From the NCBI GenBank assembly GCA_963713625.1, contig CAVQMN010000008.1, positions 248,001-312,000 on the forward strand: a stretch of DNA of 64,000 bases. Reading direction: 5' to 3'. A program made the translations under genes and the position numbers. A model generated the notes under the pieces. It was not told the DNA's origin, searched no databases, and saw only the letters and a program-made list of their open reading frames with translations. The stretch is from Bog-756 sp963713625 (GTDB lineage Bacteria > Actinomycetota > Acidimicrobiia > Acidimicrobiales > RAAP-2). Each line of letters opens with the position of its first letter. Positions within the stretch are counted from its first letter, which is position 1. Positions 51,926-61,299 of the stretch are shown here, piece after piece.

Positions 51926-53770
51926 ATGGACTCCATCGCCGAGGTCGCCGAGCTCCCGGCGCCCCGGCCGTCGGTGCCGGACGCTCCGACCCTCAGCCGG
52001 ATGGAGCGGCGCCGGGCTGCCCGGACACCGTGGGACAGCGCCGCCCCGTGGATCGTCGCCCTGGCCACCCTGGCCCTCCGCCTGCTCACCGCGGCCAACG
52101 GGCCGACCGATTGGGACTCGGCGCAGTACGCCGCAGCCGTCGGCCACTTCGACGTCACCCACGGCGAGCCCCAACCCCCCGGTTACTGGCTCTACGTCAT
52201 GACGGGACGGCTGATCCACCAGGTGTCGGGACTCGACACCGTCCACAGCCTGGTCCTGGTGTCAGCGGTGGCCTCGGCCGCGGCAGCCGGGCTCACCCTG
52301 GTGGCCGGCCGGGACCTCGGCGGACGATGGGTCGGGTTGGCGGCGGGCCTGGTCGTGGCCACCTGCCCGTTCGCCTGGTTCAGTGGCTCGATCGTCGCCA
52401 CCTACTCCTTCGACATGGTGGGCTGCTCGTTGCTCGTCATCCTGGCCTGGCGGGCCCGTCCCGGCAGCTGGCACGGAGTGGCCGCGGTGGTCGCTCTCGG
52501 CGTGCTGGCCGGGTTCCGCCAATCGATGGTCCAGTCCTTCGCCGTGCTCGCCCTCATTCCCGTGGTGGCATCGACCCGTCGCTGGGGACGGCTGGGTCTG
52601 ACCATGGTGGCCGGCGCCCTCGCCGTGGGTGTGTGGTTGGTCCCCATGTCGCTGACCCAACCCGGCGGCTTCCGCGCCTGGGCCCGGGCCACCCGTATCG
52701 AATCGACAGGTGCGGCGCACGCCACATCGATCCTCGACCATGCCGCGGCCGGTGCTGCCAACCTCGGCACGTTCGCCGCCTTCACCACCGTGGCCTTGGC
52801 CCCGTTGGCCGCGCTGGCCGTCCTGGCCGGCGTGGCCCTCGGGGTGCGGCACCTGGTCCGCCGTCGGCACCACCTGGAACCACCCCCTGATGCCGGGGCT
52901 GACTCCGGCTCCCCTCCCACCGCTCCCACCGCTCCGACCGTGTACGGCGGCGTGGTCGGATGGAGACGGCCCTGGTACCAGTCGAAGTCGGCGGTGCTCG
53001 GCGCGGCCATTGTCCCCCCCATGCTGCTGGTGGCCCTGGTCCAGTTCGCCAAAGGCGGGTATCTGCTGGCCTACCTGCCCGCCGCGGTCATCGCCCTGCT
53101 GCTGCCCGTGGGCGCGTGCAACCGGGCGGCGGCGGGCGGGCGGCGCGGCGCGGGCGGCGGGCCATCGCCGGTGTGGCTGGTCATCACCTCGGTGGCCGTC
53201 CTGGTCGTCGTGGCGCTCGGTGCCCAACGATTCCTGGGCGGGGAGGGGGTACTGCCCGAATCGCTCGTGGCCTCGTCGTCGGGGCTGTGGCTCGACCAGC
53301 CGCGCTACCAGGCCCCCTATACGGATACGCGACAGACCATCCGGAGCGCCGACGCCGACGACGCCGCACTGCGTGCCCTCGGGCCGTCGGTGGCCACCGG
53401 TCGCGACGTGGTGGTGTTCGACACCGTGGACGGCGGCCAGAACATCTACCGGAACGCGGGGTGGGCGCTTCCCGCCGACCGGGTGGCCCTGGTGCAACCG
53501 GGCCAGGTCATCTACAACCAGCGGCACGGTGCCTTGTACTACACCTCGGCCGACACCGTCGACGTCGGGCCCGGCGGGTCCGCCATCCTGGTCGCCTCTC
53601 CCTCGCTGCCCGGTCTGGCCGCCCTGACGGCCCAGCTCGCCGCCCTGCCGGTGCCTACCAACCCCACCATCGGTGGCTACCGGGTGTGGCGGGTCCTCCC
53701 GGGCTCGACCATCCTCGGCGTCCGGGTGGTGGCCACGAGCGGCCCCCGGCCCCTCGGGACCGGAATCTGA
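51926..53770 (+). CDS. Multi-pass membrane glycosyltransferase-like protein (GT-C fold)
   Basis: 614 residues. After a short hydrophilic start there are about ten membrane segments. The first outside loop carries TDWDSAQYAAAVGHF and EPQPPGYWLYV, an acidic motif plus aromatic/proline pattern like that of dolichol- or polyprenyl-phosphate-sugar transferases (PMT/ArnT and DUF2723 families). The C-terminal 160 residues are soluble and probably extracellular. It would transfer a sugar from a polyprenyl carrier to protein or glycan outside the membrane. It is next to the polysaccharide locus, which fits. Confidence 0.7.
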   Translation: MDSIAEVAELPAPRPSVPDAPTLSRMERRRAARTPWDSAAPWIVALATLALRLLTAANGPTDWDSAQYAAAVGHFDVTHGEPQPPGYWLYVMTGRLIHQVSGLDTVHSLVLVSAVASAAAAGLTLVAGRDLGGRWVGLAAGLVVATCPFAWFSGSIVATYSFDMVGCSLLVILAWRARPGSWHGVAAVVALGVLAGFRQSMVQSFAVLALIPVVASTRRWGRLGLTMVAGALAVGVWLVPMSLTQPGGFRAWARATRIESTGAAHATSILDHAAAGAANLGTFAAFTTVALAPLAALAVLAGVALGVRHLVRRRHHLEPPPDAGADSGSPPTAPTAPTVYGGVVGWRRPWYQSKSAVLGAAIVPPMLLVALVQFAKGGYLLAYLPAAVIALLLPVGACNRAAAGGRRGAGGGPSPVWLVITSVAVLVVVALGAQRFLGGEGVLPESLVASSSGLWLDQPRYQAPYTDTRQTIRSADADDAALRALGPSVATGRDVVVFDTVDGGQNIYRNAGWALPADRVALVQPGQVIYNQRHGALYYTSADTVDVGPGGSAILVASPSLPGLAALTAQLAALPVPTNPTIGGYRVWRVLPGSTILGVRVVATSGPRPLGTGI

Positions 53771-53805
53771 CCACCGAGCATCCCCTCGGAGCCGCCTCGG
53801 TGGTC
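53769..53805. terminator. Bidirectional terminator between convergent genes
   Basis: GACCACCGAG (53769-53778) and CTCGGTGGTC (53796-53805) are exact reverse complements with a 17-base loop. The hairpin starts inside the stop codon of the GT-C-like gene and ends 8 bases before the stop of the first glycosyltransferase on the other strand. Confidence 0.65.
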
Positions 53806-53813
53806 GATCCCCG

Positions 53814-55052
53814 TCAGGCGGCAGCCACCACCGACTCGACGAAGGCGGCATACCGGTCGATGACCCGGGGCCACCGGAACCAGCGGTCGACGTAGGCCCG
53901 GCCGCGTCCGCCGAGGCGCACCCGCAGCCGCTCGTCGGTGGCCAGGCGGTCCACCACCGCCTCGAACTCGCCGAAGCCGGCGAAGCTCAGGCCGCCCCCG
54001 GACCGACGGCAGTGCTCGACGGTCGCCGCGCAGCCGGCGTTGACCACCACCGGGGCACCCGCGCTCCACGACTCGGCGATGACCAGCGAGAAAGCCTCCC
54101 AGGGGGACGGGGACACCAGGGCCAGGGCCCCCTCGAGGAGCGCCCACTTCTGGGCTTCCGGGACCGGACCGACCACGTCGATGTCGGGATGGTCGGGCGG
54201 GGCCTCGACCACCGGACCGGCCAGCACGAGACGGAGGGGACCGGGATGGCGTTGCTTGTACGCCGAAAACAGTTCGGCCAGCAGCGTGGTGCCCTTGTGC
54301 CGGTCGACCCGGCCGAGGCACAACAGGTACGGATCCCCGGCCGGCGTCGGCCGCGGCTCGACGCCGGTGGCGCCGGTGCCGTCCGGATGGCTCCCTGTCT
54401 TCGCACCGGTGGCCCCGCCGCCACCCCCGGCCACATCCACCCCGAGGCCGAGCAGGAGTTGCCGATGGCTGGCCACCGGAAACCGGGCCTGTACCAGCTC
54501 CCGCTCGGCCGTCGTCTGGAACACCAACCCGTCGGCCGCGTCGAACACCGGGGGAAAGACCGGCAGCCCGAGCGCAGGTTCGTCGTGGGCCGCGGGATGG
54601 AGGATCGTCGGCGTGCGGACCCGGTCGATGAGGCGGACCGTCGGGTAGTACAGGTACGGATAGAAGATCAGCGCGTCGGCGTCGGAGTGGAGCGCGGCCT
54701 CGACCAGCTCGGGCACCACCGGGCCCTGGAGGTCGATCCACCGCTCGGCGTCCGTCAACGAGGCCCGGGCCGGATCGGCGAGCAACGATGCCGAAAAGGG
54801 ATGGAACGACGGATGGCGACCGGCCGCCGAGGCGAAACGCACCACCCGCACCCCGTTGACGTCCTCGACCCCGGCCGGCAACGTCTCGGCCCAGGTGACG
54901 AAGTCCTCGGCCCGACTGGTCAGGACCTCGACCTCCCACCCCTTGAGCCGGACCAGGTGCTCGGCCAACTCGCGGGCCGCGGTCTCCGCGCCGCCGATGA
55001 TCGTCGGCCCGTAGCGGGGCACCACGAAGGAGACCTTCACCGGAGGCGGCAC
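53814..55052 (-). CDS. Glycosyltransferase family 4-like protein (family A, copy 1)
   Basis: 412 residues with a GT-B fold. The N-terminal FVVPRYGPTIIGGAETAAREL is the acceptor-side loop; LLCLGRVDRHKGTTLLAELF begins the donor domain, and SPSPWEAFSLVIAESWSAGAPVV holds the donor-binding glutamates. The C-terminal segment EHCRRSGGGLSFAGF and RWFRWPRVIDRY are nearly repeated in the gene at 61300. It is the last gene of the exporter operon and probably adds a sugar to the exported glycan in the cytoplasm. Confidence 0.85.
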   Translation of the reverse strand: MPPPVKVSFVVPRYGPTIIGGAETAARELAEHLVRLKGWEVEVLTSRAEDFVTWAETLPAGVEDVNGVRVVRFASAAGRHPSFHPFSASLLADPARASLTDAERWIDLQGPVVPELVEAALHSDADALIFYPYLYYPTVRLIDRVRTPTILHPAAHDEPALGLPVFPPVFDAADGLVFQTTAERELVQARFPVASHRQLLLGLGVDVAGGGGGATGAKTGSHPDGTGATGVEPRPTPAGDPYLLCLGRVDRHKGTTLLAELFSAYKQRHPGPLRLVLAGPVVEAPPDHPDIDVVGPVPEAQKWALLEGALALVSPSPWEAFSLVIAESWSAGAPVVVNAGCAATVEHCRRSGGGLSFAGFGEFEAVVDRLATDERLRVRLGGRGRAYVDRWFRWPRVIDRYAAFVESVVAAA

Positions 55053-55085
55053 CTCGGCCTCGCCGCCGCCGTCACGCCACCGCCG

Positions 55086-56174
55086 TCACGCCGCGCAGGC
55101 TGCCTCGAGCGCGGAGGCGAAATGTTCCCGCACCCGGGGAAGGGCGAACGACGCCACCCGCTCGCTGGCCGCCCGGGCCAACATCGACCGGAGCTCGTCA
55201 TCGCCGACCACCCGGTCGATGGCCGCGGCCACCCGGACCGGCTCCTTGTTGGGAAGGATCAGCCCGGCGCCCCCCACCGTCTCGGGCACCGCGGTGTTGG
55301 CGTAGCCCACGATGGGGAGGCCGTGGTACATGGCCTCGAGGAGGGGGACGCAGAACCCTTCGTGATTGGACAGGCACACGAAGGCGTCCGCCGCCGCGTA
55401 GTAGGCGATCAGCTCCTCGTGGCTCACCGAGCCGGCGATCTCGACGGCGTCGCCGAGATCGAGTTCTTCGGCGAAGCGCACGACCGCGGCTCGGTACTCG
55501 TCACTGATGGCTCCCCCCACCAGGTGCAGCCGGGCCTCGGGGTCGTACAGCCGCCGGTAGGCGGCGAGCGCCTTGACCAGGTCGTGCTGGCCCTTGTGGG
55601 GCGAGACCTTGCCTACGAACAAGAGGTCGGCGCCCCCACGTTCCTTCTCCGCCGCCAACCGGGAGGCGAGCACCGGGTCAGGCGAGCCGGCGAAGCCGTC
55701 CAGATCGATGAGCAGCGGGACCGTCTTGGTCGAGCGGTAGCCGGCCGCCTGCAACTCGCGCTCGTTGAAGGTCGAGTCGGCGATGGCGAATTCGGTCACC
55801 GGGGCCAGATCCCGGAGCTGGGCCCGACCCCACCGGACCTCTTCGCCCACCGCGGGGATCCAGCCCTCGATGAGGTCGGCCGGGGTGATGTTGTGGTAGT
55901 TGACGAACTTGCGCTCGGCCCGCTCCCGGAAGATGTCGGCCACCCCGCTGCCGATGGACAGCTGGTAGAGCAGGACCCGCCCGGCCGACGACCGGTCGCC
56001 GAGGCGACTGACCGGGAATCCGTACTCCAGCCGGTCAGGGGTGGCGTTGCCGTAGTAGATGTCGGACTGGTACCCCCTGGTCCGCAACAGGTCGCGGAGC
56101 TGGACCACATGGCCACCGATGGCATCCCTGCTGGCCAACGAAGGGATGACCTGATCGATGCGGGTCACCGTCAC
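55086..56174 (-). CDS. Glycosyltransferase family 4-like protein (family B, copy 1)
   Basis: 362 residues, GT-B fold. The N-terminus (TRIDQVIPSLASRDAIGGHV, QLRDLLRTRGYQSDIYYG) and VNYHNITPADLIEGW are shared with the genes at 59162 and 62543. The donor half has LLFVGKVSPHKGQHDLVKAL, YYAAADAFVCLSNHEGFCVP and LLEAMYHGLPIVGY. The GTG start overlaps the stop of the ABC ATPase gene as GTGA. It belongs to the exporter operon; the donor sugar is unknown. Confidence 0.87.
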   Translation of the reverse strand: MTVTRIDQVIPSLASRDAIGGHVVQLRDLLRTRGYQSDIYYGNATPDRLEYGFPVSRLGDRSSAGRVLLYQLSIGSGVADIFRERAERKFVNYHNITPADLIEGWIPAVGEEVRWGRAQLRDLAPVTEFAIADSTFNERELQAAGYRSTKTVPLLIDLDGFAGSPDPVLASRLAAEKERGGADLLFVGKVSPHKGQHDLVKALAAYRRLYDPEARLHLVGGAISDEYRAAVVRFAEELDLGDAVEIAGSVSHEELIAYYAAADAFVCLSNHEGFCVPLLEAMYHGLPIVGYANTAVPETVGGAGLILPNKEPVRVAAAIDRVVGDDELRSMLARAASERVASFALPRVREHFASALEAACAA

Positions 56175-57436
56175 GAGGCATTTTCTTCCCAACCGGCCAG
56201 TGGGCCGAAGTCGGTGCCCACGGCCGGCACCTCCCCGGTGAGCCCGGTGGACCGGAGCCGGAAGCTGACGTCGAGGGGCAGGCGCACCCGCCCGGTGGAG
56301 CGGCCGGGGTTGGCCACCTCGAACTGGGTCACCTGGTCCTTCAAGTCGAAGATGGCGGTGTCGGTGGTGCTCTTGACCCCCACGCTGACCGTGTAGGTCC
56401 CGTCGAGCAAGGGGATGTCGGGGAAGTCGAACTTGACCACGCCCCCGCCTTCGGGGATTTCGACGGCACAGGCCGGGTCGTCGGGGTCGGAGGCGAAGAC
56501 CACCTCGTTCTTGTCGTCGTAGATGGCGATGGTGGCCATGCCGTTGGGCACGGCGGCCAGGCTGTCCACGTCGGCGGTGATGGTCAGGGATTCGCCGGGG
56601 TACATGTGGGTGCGCGAGCCGCTCCCGCTGTGCTCGGCCTGGACGGTGCCGATGGCCAGCACGTTGCCCTCGATCCCCCCGGTCTCCGAGTGCTCGAGGG
56701 TCCCCACCCCGAGCAGGTCGGCCAGGTAGACCCGGATGGCCTCGCCGGGCTCGTCGACGGTGATCACCCGCCCGTGGTTCATGACCATGGCCCGCTCGCA
56801 GTTCTGGCGGATGGTGTCGGCCCCGTGGCTGACCACCACGATGGTCCGGCCTTCCCGCTGGAACCGCTTCACATGGTCGAGGCACTTGCGCTGGAAGGCG
56901 GCATCCCCCACGGCCAGCACCTCGTCGACCAACAGCACGTCGGGCTCGACGTTGACGGCCACCGCGAACCCGAGTCGGACGTACATGCCCGACGAGTAGA
57001 ACTTGACCTGGTTGTCGATGAACTCCTCGAGTTCGGCGAAGGCCACGATGTCGTCGAAGCGCTTCTCGATGTCGGCGTGGGACAGCCCGAGCAGGGACCC
57101 GTTGAGATAGATGTTGTCCCGACCGGAGAGATCGGGCTGGAAGCCGGCGCCCAGCTCCAGCATGGCGGCCAGGCTGCCTCGCACCCGGATCTCGCCGGTG
57201 GTGGGTTTGAGGATGCCGGCCACGCATTTGAGCAGCGTCGACTTGCCGCACCCGTTGCGACCGAGGATCCCGAAGGTCTCCCCCTGGTTGATGTTCACGT
57301 TGACGTCCTGGAGGGCCCAGAACGGAGTGAAGGGCATCTTGCCGCCGTGGATGACCCGCTCCTTCAGCGAGGTGTGCTTCTCGTTGTAGAGGCGGAACTG
57401 CTTGGAGATGTCCTTGATCTCGATGGCGACGCCCAT
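56171..57436 (-). CDS. Wzt-like ATPase of a polysaccharide ABC exporter
   Basis: 421 residues. The ATPase half has Walker A GRNGCGKSTLLK, the signature YSSGMYVRLGFAVAV and Walker B VLLVDEVLAVGDAAF. From about residue 250 a beta-rich C-terminal domain follows, ending LPLDVSFRLRSTGL, like the carbohydrate-binding domain of Wzt that recognises the finished O-polysaccharide end. It powers export of a lipid-linked glycan with the permease encoded 4 bases upstream. Confidence 0.9.
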   Translation of the reverse strand: MGVAIEIKDISKQFRLYNEKHTSLKERVIHGGKMPFTPFWALQDVNVNINQGETFGILGRNGCGKSTLLKCVAGILKPTTGEIRVRGSLAAMLELGAGFQPDLSGRDNIYLNGSLLGLSHADIEKRFDDIVAFAELEEFIDNQVKFYSSGMYVRLGFAVAVNVEPDVLLVDEVLAVGDAAFQRKCLDHVKRFQREGRTIVVVSHGADTIRQNCERAMVMNHGRVITVDEPGEAIRVYLADLLGVGTLEHSETGGIEGNVLAIGTVQAEHSGSGSRTHMYPGESLTITADVDSLAAVPNGMATIAIYDDKNEVVFASDPDDPACAVEIPEGGGVVKFDFPDIPLLDGTYTVSVGVKSTTDTAIFDLKDQVTQFEVANPGRSTGRVRLPLDVSFRLRSTGLTGEVPAVGTDFGPLAGWEENAS

Positions 57437-57440
57437 GCGG

Positions 57441-58457
57441 TCAGAGCTCCTCGGCGAAGTTGCCCTCGAGCCGGCCGAAGACGATGAGGGCCAGGATGAA
57501 CAGGCCGATACTCAAGACCAGGACCGCGGCCATCATCCCCGCATAGACCCCGATGCCCCAGGTGGGAAGGACGTGGTAGATCGTCGGGGCCGTGCCCGGC
57601 TTACTGCCGGGCTGCAGATACGTGTACTGGGTCCTCCCGTAGATGGCCCGCTGGAAGGTCATCACCACCGGGGTCATCGGGTTGAGCAGGTACACGTACT
57701 GGAGCCAGTTCAGCGACGGGTGGTCCTTGTTGTGGCCGGACAGGAAAATGGTCCCGTAGGTGTAGACGATGGAGGTGAACCAGAACCAGGCCATCAACAG
57801 CACCTCGGTCAGGTGCTGGGTGTCCCGCAGGTAGACGTTGACCGCCGACAAGAAGATGGACAGCGCGCCGGTGAACACCAACATGGCCAGGAGGGCCAGG
57901 GGGAGGATGGCCACGAAGGTGAAGTCGGGCTGGATCCCGAAGATGAGCAGGGCGAGGACCAGCACCACCACCTGGATGAAGAAGAGGATGAGGTTGACCC
58001 CGACCACCGACAGGGCCAGGAGCTCGCGGGGGAAGGCCACCTTCTTGACGATCCCCGCCTTGCCCACCACCACCGAGGTGGCCCCCATGGCCGACCCGTT
58101 GAACAGGTTCCAGGCCAGGAGGCCGGCGAACAGCCAGATGGCGAAGTTCGGTTGGTGGTTCCGGGCGATGATCTTGAAGACCACGTAGTAGATGGCCAGG
58201 ACCAGGGCCGGGTTGAGCATCGACCACGCGTAGCCGAGCACCGAGTCCTTGTACTTGACCTTGAGCTCGGTCCGGACCAGGAGCATGAGCAGGTCACGGT
58301 TGAGCCAGAGATCTTTCAGCCTCCGGCCGAGTTGGACCTTCCCGTTGACAACGGTGATGCGGTCGTGGCTCTGACCGGGGACGAAACGGGTGCTCCCCCC
58401 GATGCTCGAGACCTCCTCCGGCTCACCAGGAGCGGGGCGCTCGATACTCAGGCTCAC
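57441..58457 (-). CDS. Wzm-like permease of a polysaccharide ABC exporter
   Basis: 338 residues. A cytoplasmic tail of about 65 residues ends at the amphipathic RTELKVKYKDSVLGYAWSMLNP typical of ABC-2 polysaccharide exporters, followed by six membrane helices. YLRDTQHLTEVLLMAWFW and LLNPMTPVVMTFQRAI are conserved in this family. It forms the membrane channel for the Wzt-like ATPase. The GTG start overlaps the clpP stop as GTGA. Confidence 0.9.
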   Translation of the reverse strand: MSLSIERPAPGEPEEVSSIGGSTRFVPGQSHDRITVVNGKVQLGRRLKDLWLNRDLLMLLVRTELKVKYKDSVLGYAWSMLNPALVLAIYYVVFKIIARNHQPNFAIWLFAGLLAWNLFNGSAMGATSVVVGKAGIVKKVAFPRELLALSVVGVNLILFFIQVVVLVLALLIFGIQPDFTFVAILPLALLAMLVFTGALSIFLSAVNVYLRDTQHLTEVLLMAWFWFTSIVYTYGTIFLSGHNKDHPSLNWLQYVYLLNPMTPVVMTFQRAIYGRTQYTYLQPGSKPGTAPTIYHVLPTWGIGVYAGMMAAVLVLSIGLFILALIVFGRLEGNFAEEL

Positions 58458-59101
58458 TGGCTGGAGGCCCCCGCGCCGGCCGTCGGTACGTCCATGGCGT
58501 CCTTTTGGATGACCTCGTCGATGAAGCCGTACTCACGGGCCTCTTCCGCGGTGAACCAGCGGTCGCGGTCCGAGTCCGCCTCGATACGCTCCACCGGCTG
58601 TCCGGTGTGGAAGGCGATCCGTTCGGCCATCATCCGCTTGAGGTAGATGATCTGCTCGGCCTGGATGGCGATGTCCGAGGCCTGCCCCTGCATCTGGCCC
58701 GAGGGCTGGTGCATGAGGATCCGGCTGTGGGGAAGGGCGAACCGCTTGCCCGGCGTGCCCGCGCACAACAGGAACTGTCCCATCGACGCGGCCAGGCCCA
58801 CGCAGATGGTGCGGACGTCGCAGCGCACGTACTGCATGGTGTCGTAGATGGCCAGCCCGTCGGTGACCGAGCCGCCCGGCGAGTTGATGTAGACGGCGAT
58901 GTCGCGCTCCTGGTTTTCGGCCTCGAGCAGGATCAGCTGCGAACACACCAGGTTGGCCGTGTTCTGGTCGATGGCCGAACCGATGAACACGATCCGTTCC
59001 TTCAAGAGACGCTGGAAGATGTCGCTGCCCGGACCCACTTCGGTACCGGAATTCATCTGGGGTCCAGGGGCGTGCGGGAACAGTCGACGGGGGTCATCCA
59101 T
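58454..59101 (-). CDS. clpP: ClpP family serine protease
   Basis: 215 residues. The catalytic triad is complete: Ser106 (GLAASMGQFLL), His131 (RILMHQPSGQMQGQ) and Asp180 (DSDRDRW), with spacings equal to those of E. coli ClpP. The core INSPGGSVTDGLAIYDTM is typical. It would form a tetradecameric chamber with ClpX or ClpC. Its location between glycosyltransferase and exporter genes, coupled to the permease, is unusual; no clpX or tig is nearby, so it may be an extra copy. An internal ATG at about 59056 is an alternative start. Confidence 0.88.
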   Translation of the reverse strand: MDDPRRLFPHAPGPQMNSGTEVGPGSDIFQRLLKERIVFIGSAIDQNTANLVCSQLILLEAENQERDIAVYINSPGGSVTDGLAIYDTMQYVRCDVRTICVGLAASMGQFLLCAGTPGKRFALPHSRILMHQPSGQMQGQASDIAIQAEQIIYLKRMMAERIAFHTGQPVERIEADSDRDRWFTAEEAREYGFIDEVIQKDAMDVPTAGAGASSQ

Positions 59102-59161
59102 GGGCGCAAAGCCTAGTGGCTCGGGCTTCCCGATGGACGCAGGGCGGGGAGCAGTCCCGGC

Positions 59162-60257
59162 TCACCCGGTGGCCCCGACCCGGCGGGAAACACCCCTGAC
59201 CGCCTCGACCAGCCGATCCCCGGCGTGTTCGAATCCCATGGTTGCGAACCGCGTCTTCCCGGCCGTGACCTGCCGTTCCCGCTCTTCCGGGTCGCCCAGC
59301 AGCCCGGACACGGCCTCGGCCACCTGCCGGGGCCCCTTGTGCCCGAGCAGCACCCCGGATCCGCCCAGTACCTCGGCGACCGCCCCGGTATCGAAGGCCA
59401 CGATGGGAAGGCCCTGGCCCATGGCCTCCACCAGGGGCACGCCGAACCCTTCGTGCTCGGACAGCATGACCAGGACGTCGGCACTCCGGTAGTGGGCGGC
59501 CAGCACGGTGTCGGAGATGCCGGTCACGAACTCGACCGAGCCGGACAGGCCCAGCGACGCCGCGTACCCCCGGAGGGCGGCGGCGTAGGCCGGCTCCGAC
59601 GGCGCTCCCACCAACGTCAGGCGCGGCGTCGGGGTCGGTCGAGTGCCGGGCCACGAAGAGGGCGGCGACGGTTTCGTGGTGGCACTTGTTGGGGGCCAGC
59701 CGTCCCACCGACAGCCAACGGTGCCCCCGCTCCGGGTCGCGGGCCGACAGCCGGGCCAGGGCCGCGGGGTCCGGTTCGACCGGGGGGACGGACACGTTGG
59801 CCACCGGGATCACCGTCGTGTCCCGGCAGCCGGCCTCCCGGAGCTCTGCTTCGTCGAAGCGCGACACGGCGATGCCCAACGCCGCCCGCGGGGCCAGGCG
59901 GGCCAGCTCGAGCTGGGCACCGACCTGCAGTCGGGTGATCCCGTTGTTCCACGGGGCGAAGGAGGCGGGTGGGGTGACGCTGTGGTAGTTGACGACCACC
60001 GGCTCCGGCCGGTCGGTCAACCAGCCGGCCATCACCGATTCGGTGGCGAACTGGTAGACGAGGACGTCACCGGGTTTCGACGCCGTCTCGTACTCGAGGT
60101 AGTGGCGGGTCTGGTCGGCGGTGACCGGATCGGGGATCTCCGAGTAGATGGTCGACACCACCCCCGAGGCCACCAACCGGTCGCGCAGAGCCAGCGTGTG
60201 CTCCCCCACTGCGTCCCGCCGGTGGAGCATGGGCACGAACAGGTGGACCCCGCTCAT
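59162..60257 (-). CDS. Glycosyltransferase family 4-like protein (family B, copy 2; apparent frameshift)
   Basis: The N-terminal part (VHLFVPMLHRRDAVGEHTLA, VVNYHSVTPPASFAPW, WLSVGRLAPNKCHHETVAAL) and the C-terminal part (LVGAPSEPAYAAALRGYAAS, SADVLVMLSEHEGFGVPLVE) are in different frames. They meet near 59615-59630, where the family has DPDARLHLVG; removing one base in the GCCGCGCC tract restores DPDARLTLVGAP. The result would be a normal family B protein of about 364 residues. Start ATG overlaps the stop of the methyltransferase-like gene as ATGA. Confidence 0.8.
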
Positions 60258-61292
60258 GGTTCGAACCTGGCCACCACGGCGTGGAGCGAACCCGAGCTGG
60301 GCCGGTGCCACGCCACGGTGGCCGCGCCCGACCGGCGGAACAGGAAGGTCCAGGTCTCAGGATGCAGGGGGCGTCCGGGGGCCAGGTCCCGGGCCGGGGG
60401 CGACAGGCCGGCGGACCAGGCGGTCTGGTCGGCCACCAGGACGACGACGGTACCGCCCGGCTTGAGGACCCGGACCGACTGCCCGAGCAGCGCGAGCTGA
60501 CCATCGAGATCCAAGCGGTCGACGCATCCGAGCAGCACCACAGCCGCGGCACTGGCGTCGGGCATCGCCACCAGCTGGGACACGACCTCGGACAGCACGA
60601 CTTCGGCCGCCCCCTCCGGTCGGTCGTCGGACATCGACCGCCATGCCGCCGCGCCCCGGGGCTCGATCCCGAGGACCCTGCGCCCGCGCTGCCTCGAGCG
60701 CGGCGAGGAGGGCGCCGGCCCCGGACTCGCCCACCACCACGGGCGCCTCCGCCTGCGGCGGACCCAACCACCCGTCGACCGCGTCGACCCATTCGCCCGG
60801 ATCCGGGACCGGACCGGGCCACTCGGCCGCCTCGAGTCCGAGCGGGTCGACCCGGGCCTCCAGCACCTCCACCCGCGCCGACAGGTAGCGGAGGGCGTCC
60901 CACACGGCCACGTTGACGCCGGCGGCGGCGGCCCCGGCCACGACGCGGGCGTCGGCGGCCAGGATCTCGGCCAGCACGCCGGCCACGTCACCCACGAACC
61001 GTTGTCCGATCCGGGCACTGCGACCGCGCTCCCACAGGTCGTCGGGAAGGCCCTTCCAGGGACCGGCGCCCGTGGTGGAGTCGATGTCGGGATGCTCGAT
61101 GCGGCGCATGGCATCGTCGAACCCCCAACGCAGGCCACCCTGCGGGCTCCGACGTTCGAAGGCGTCGAGCAACGCGCCTTCGCCGGGCCCGAGCGGCCGG
61201 GCCTCGATCGGGTCGGCGCCGGGGGTGGTCCCTCCTTCCATCGGGCCGTCGTCGCCGACCGGCTCGGTCTCTGGTTCGGCGTGCTCGGACAT
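60254..61292 (-). CDS. SAM-dependent methyltransferase-like protein (apparent frameshift)
   Basis: The N-terminal 200 residues are helical (GLRWGFDDAMRRIEHPDID, DVAGVLAEILAADAR) and lead to a possible SAM loop, PVVVGESGAGALLAALEA. The continuation RRVLGIEPRGAAAW, SVRVLKPGGTVVVLVADQ and DLAPGRPLHPETWTFLF is in another frame; a single-base insertion between 60676 and 60700, in a GC-only tract, explains the break. The last motif is shared with the gene at the right edge of the window. It may methylate a sugar or cap the glycan; the acceptor is unknown. Confidence 0.65.
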
Positions 61293-61299
61293 CAGGGCC

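Noticed and set aside
53673..56396. A 907-codon plus-strand open frame opposite the glycosyltransferase genes.
   Set aside because: It is antisense to two clear GT4-like genes and the ABC ATPase gene, and no motif is seen.
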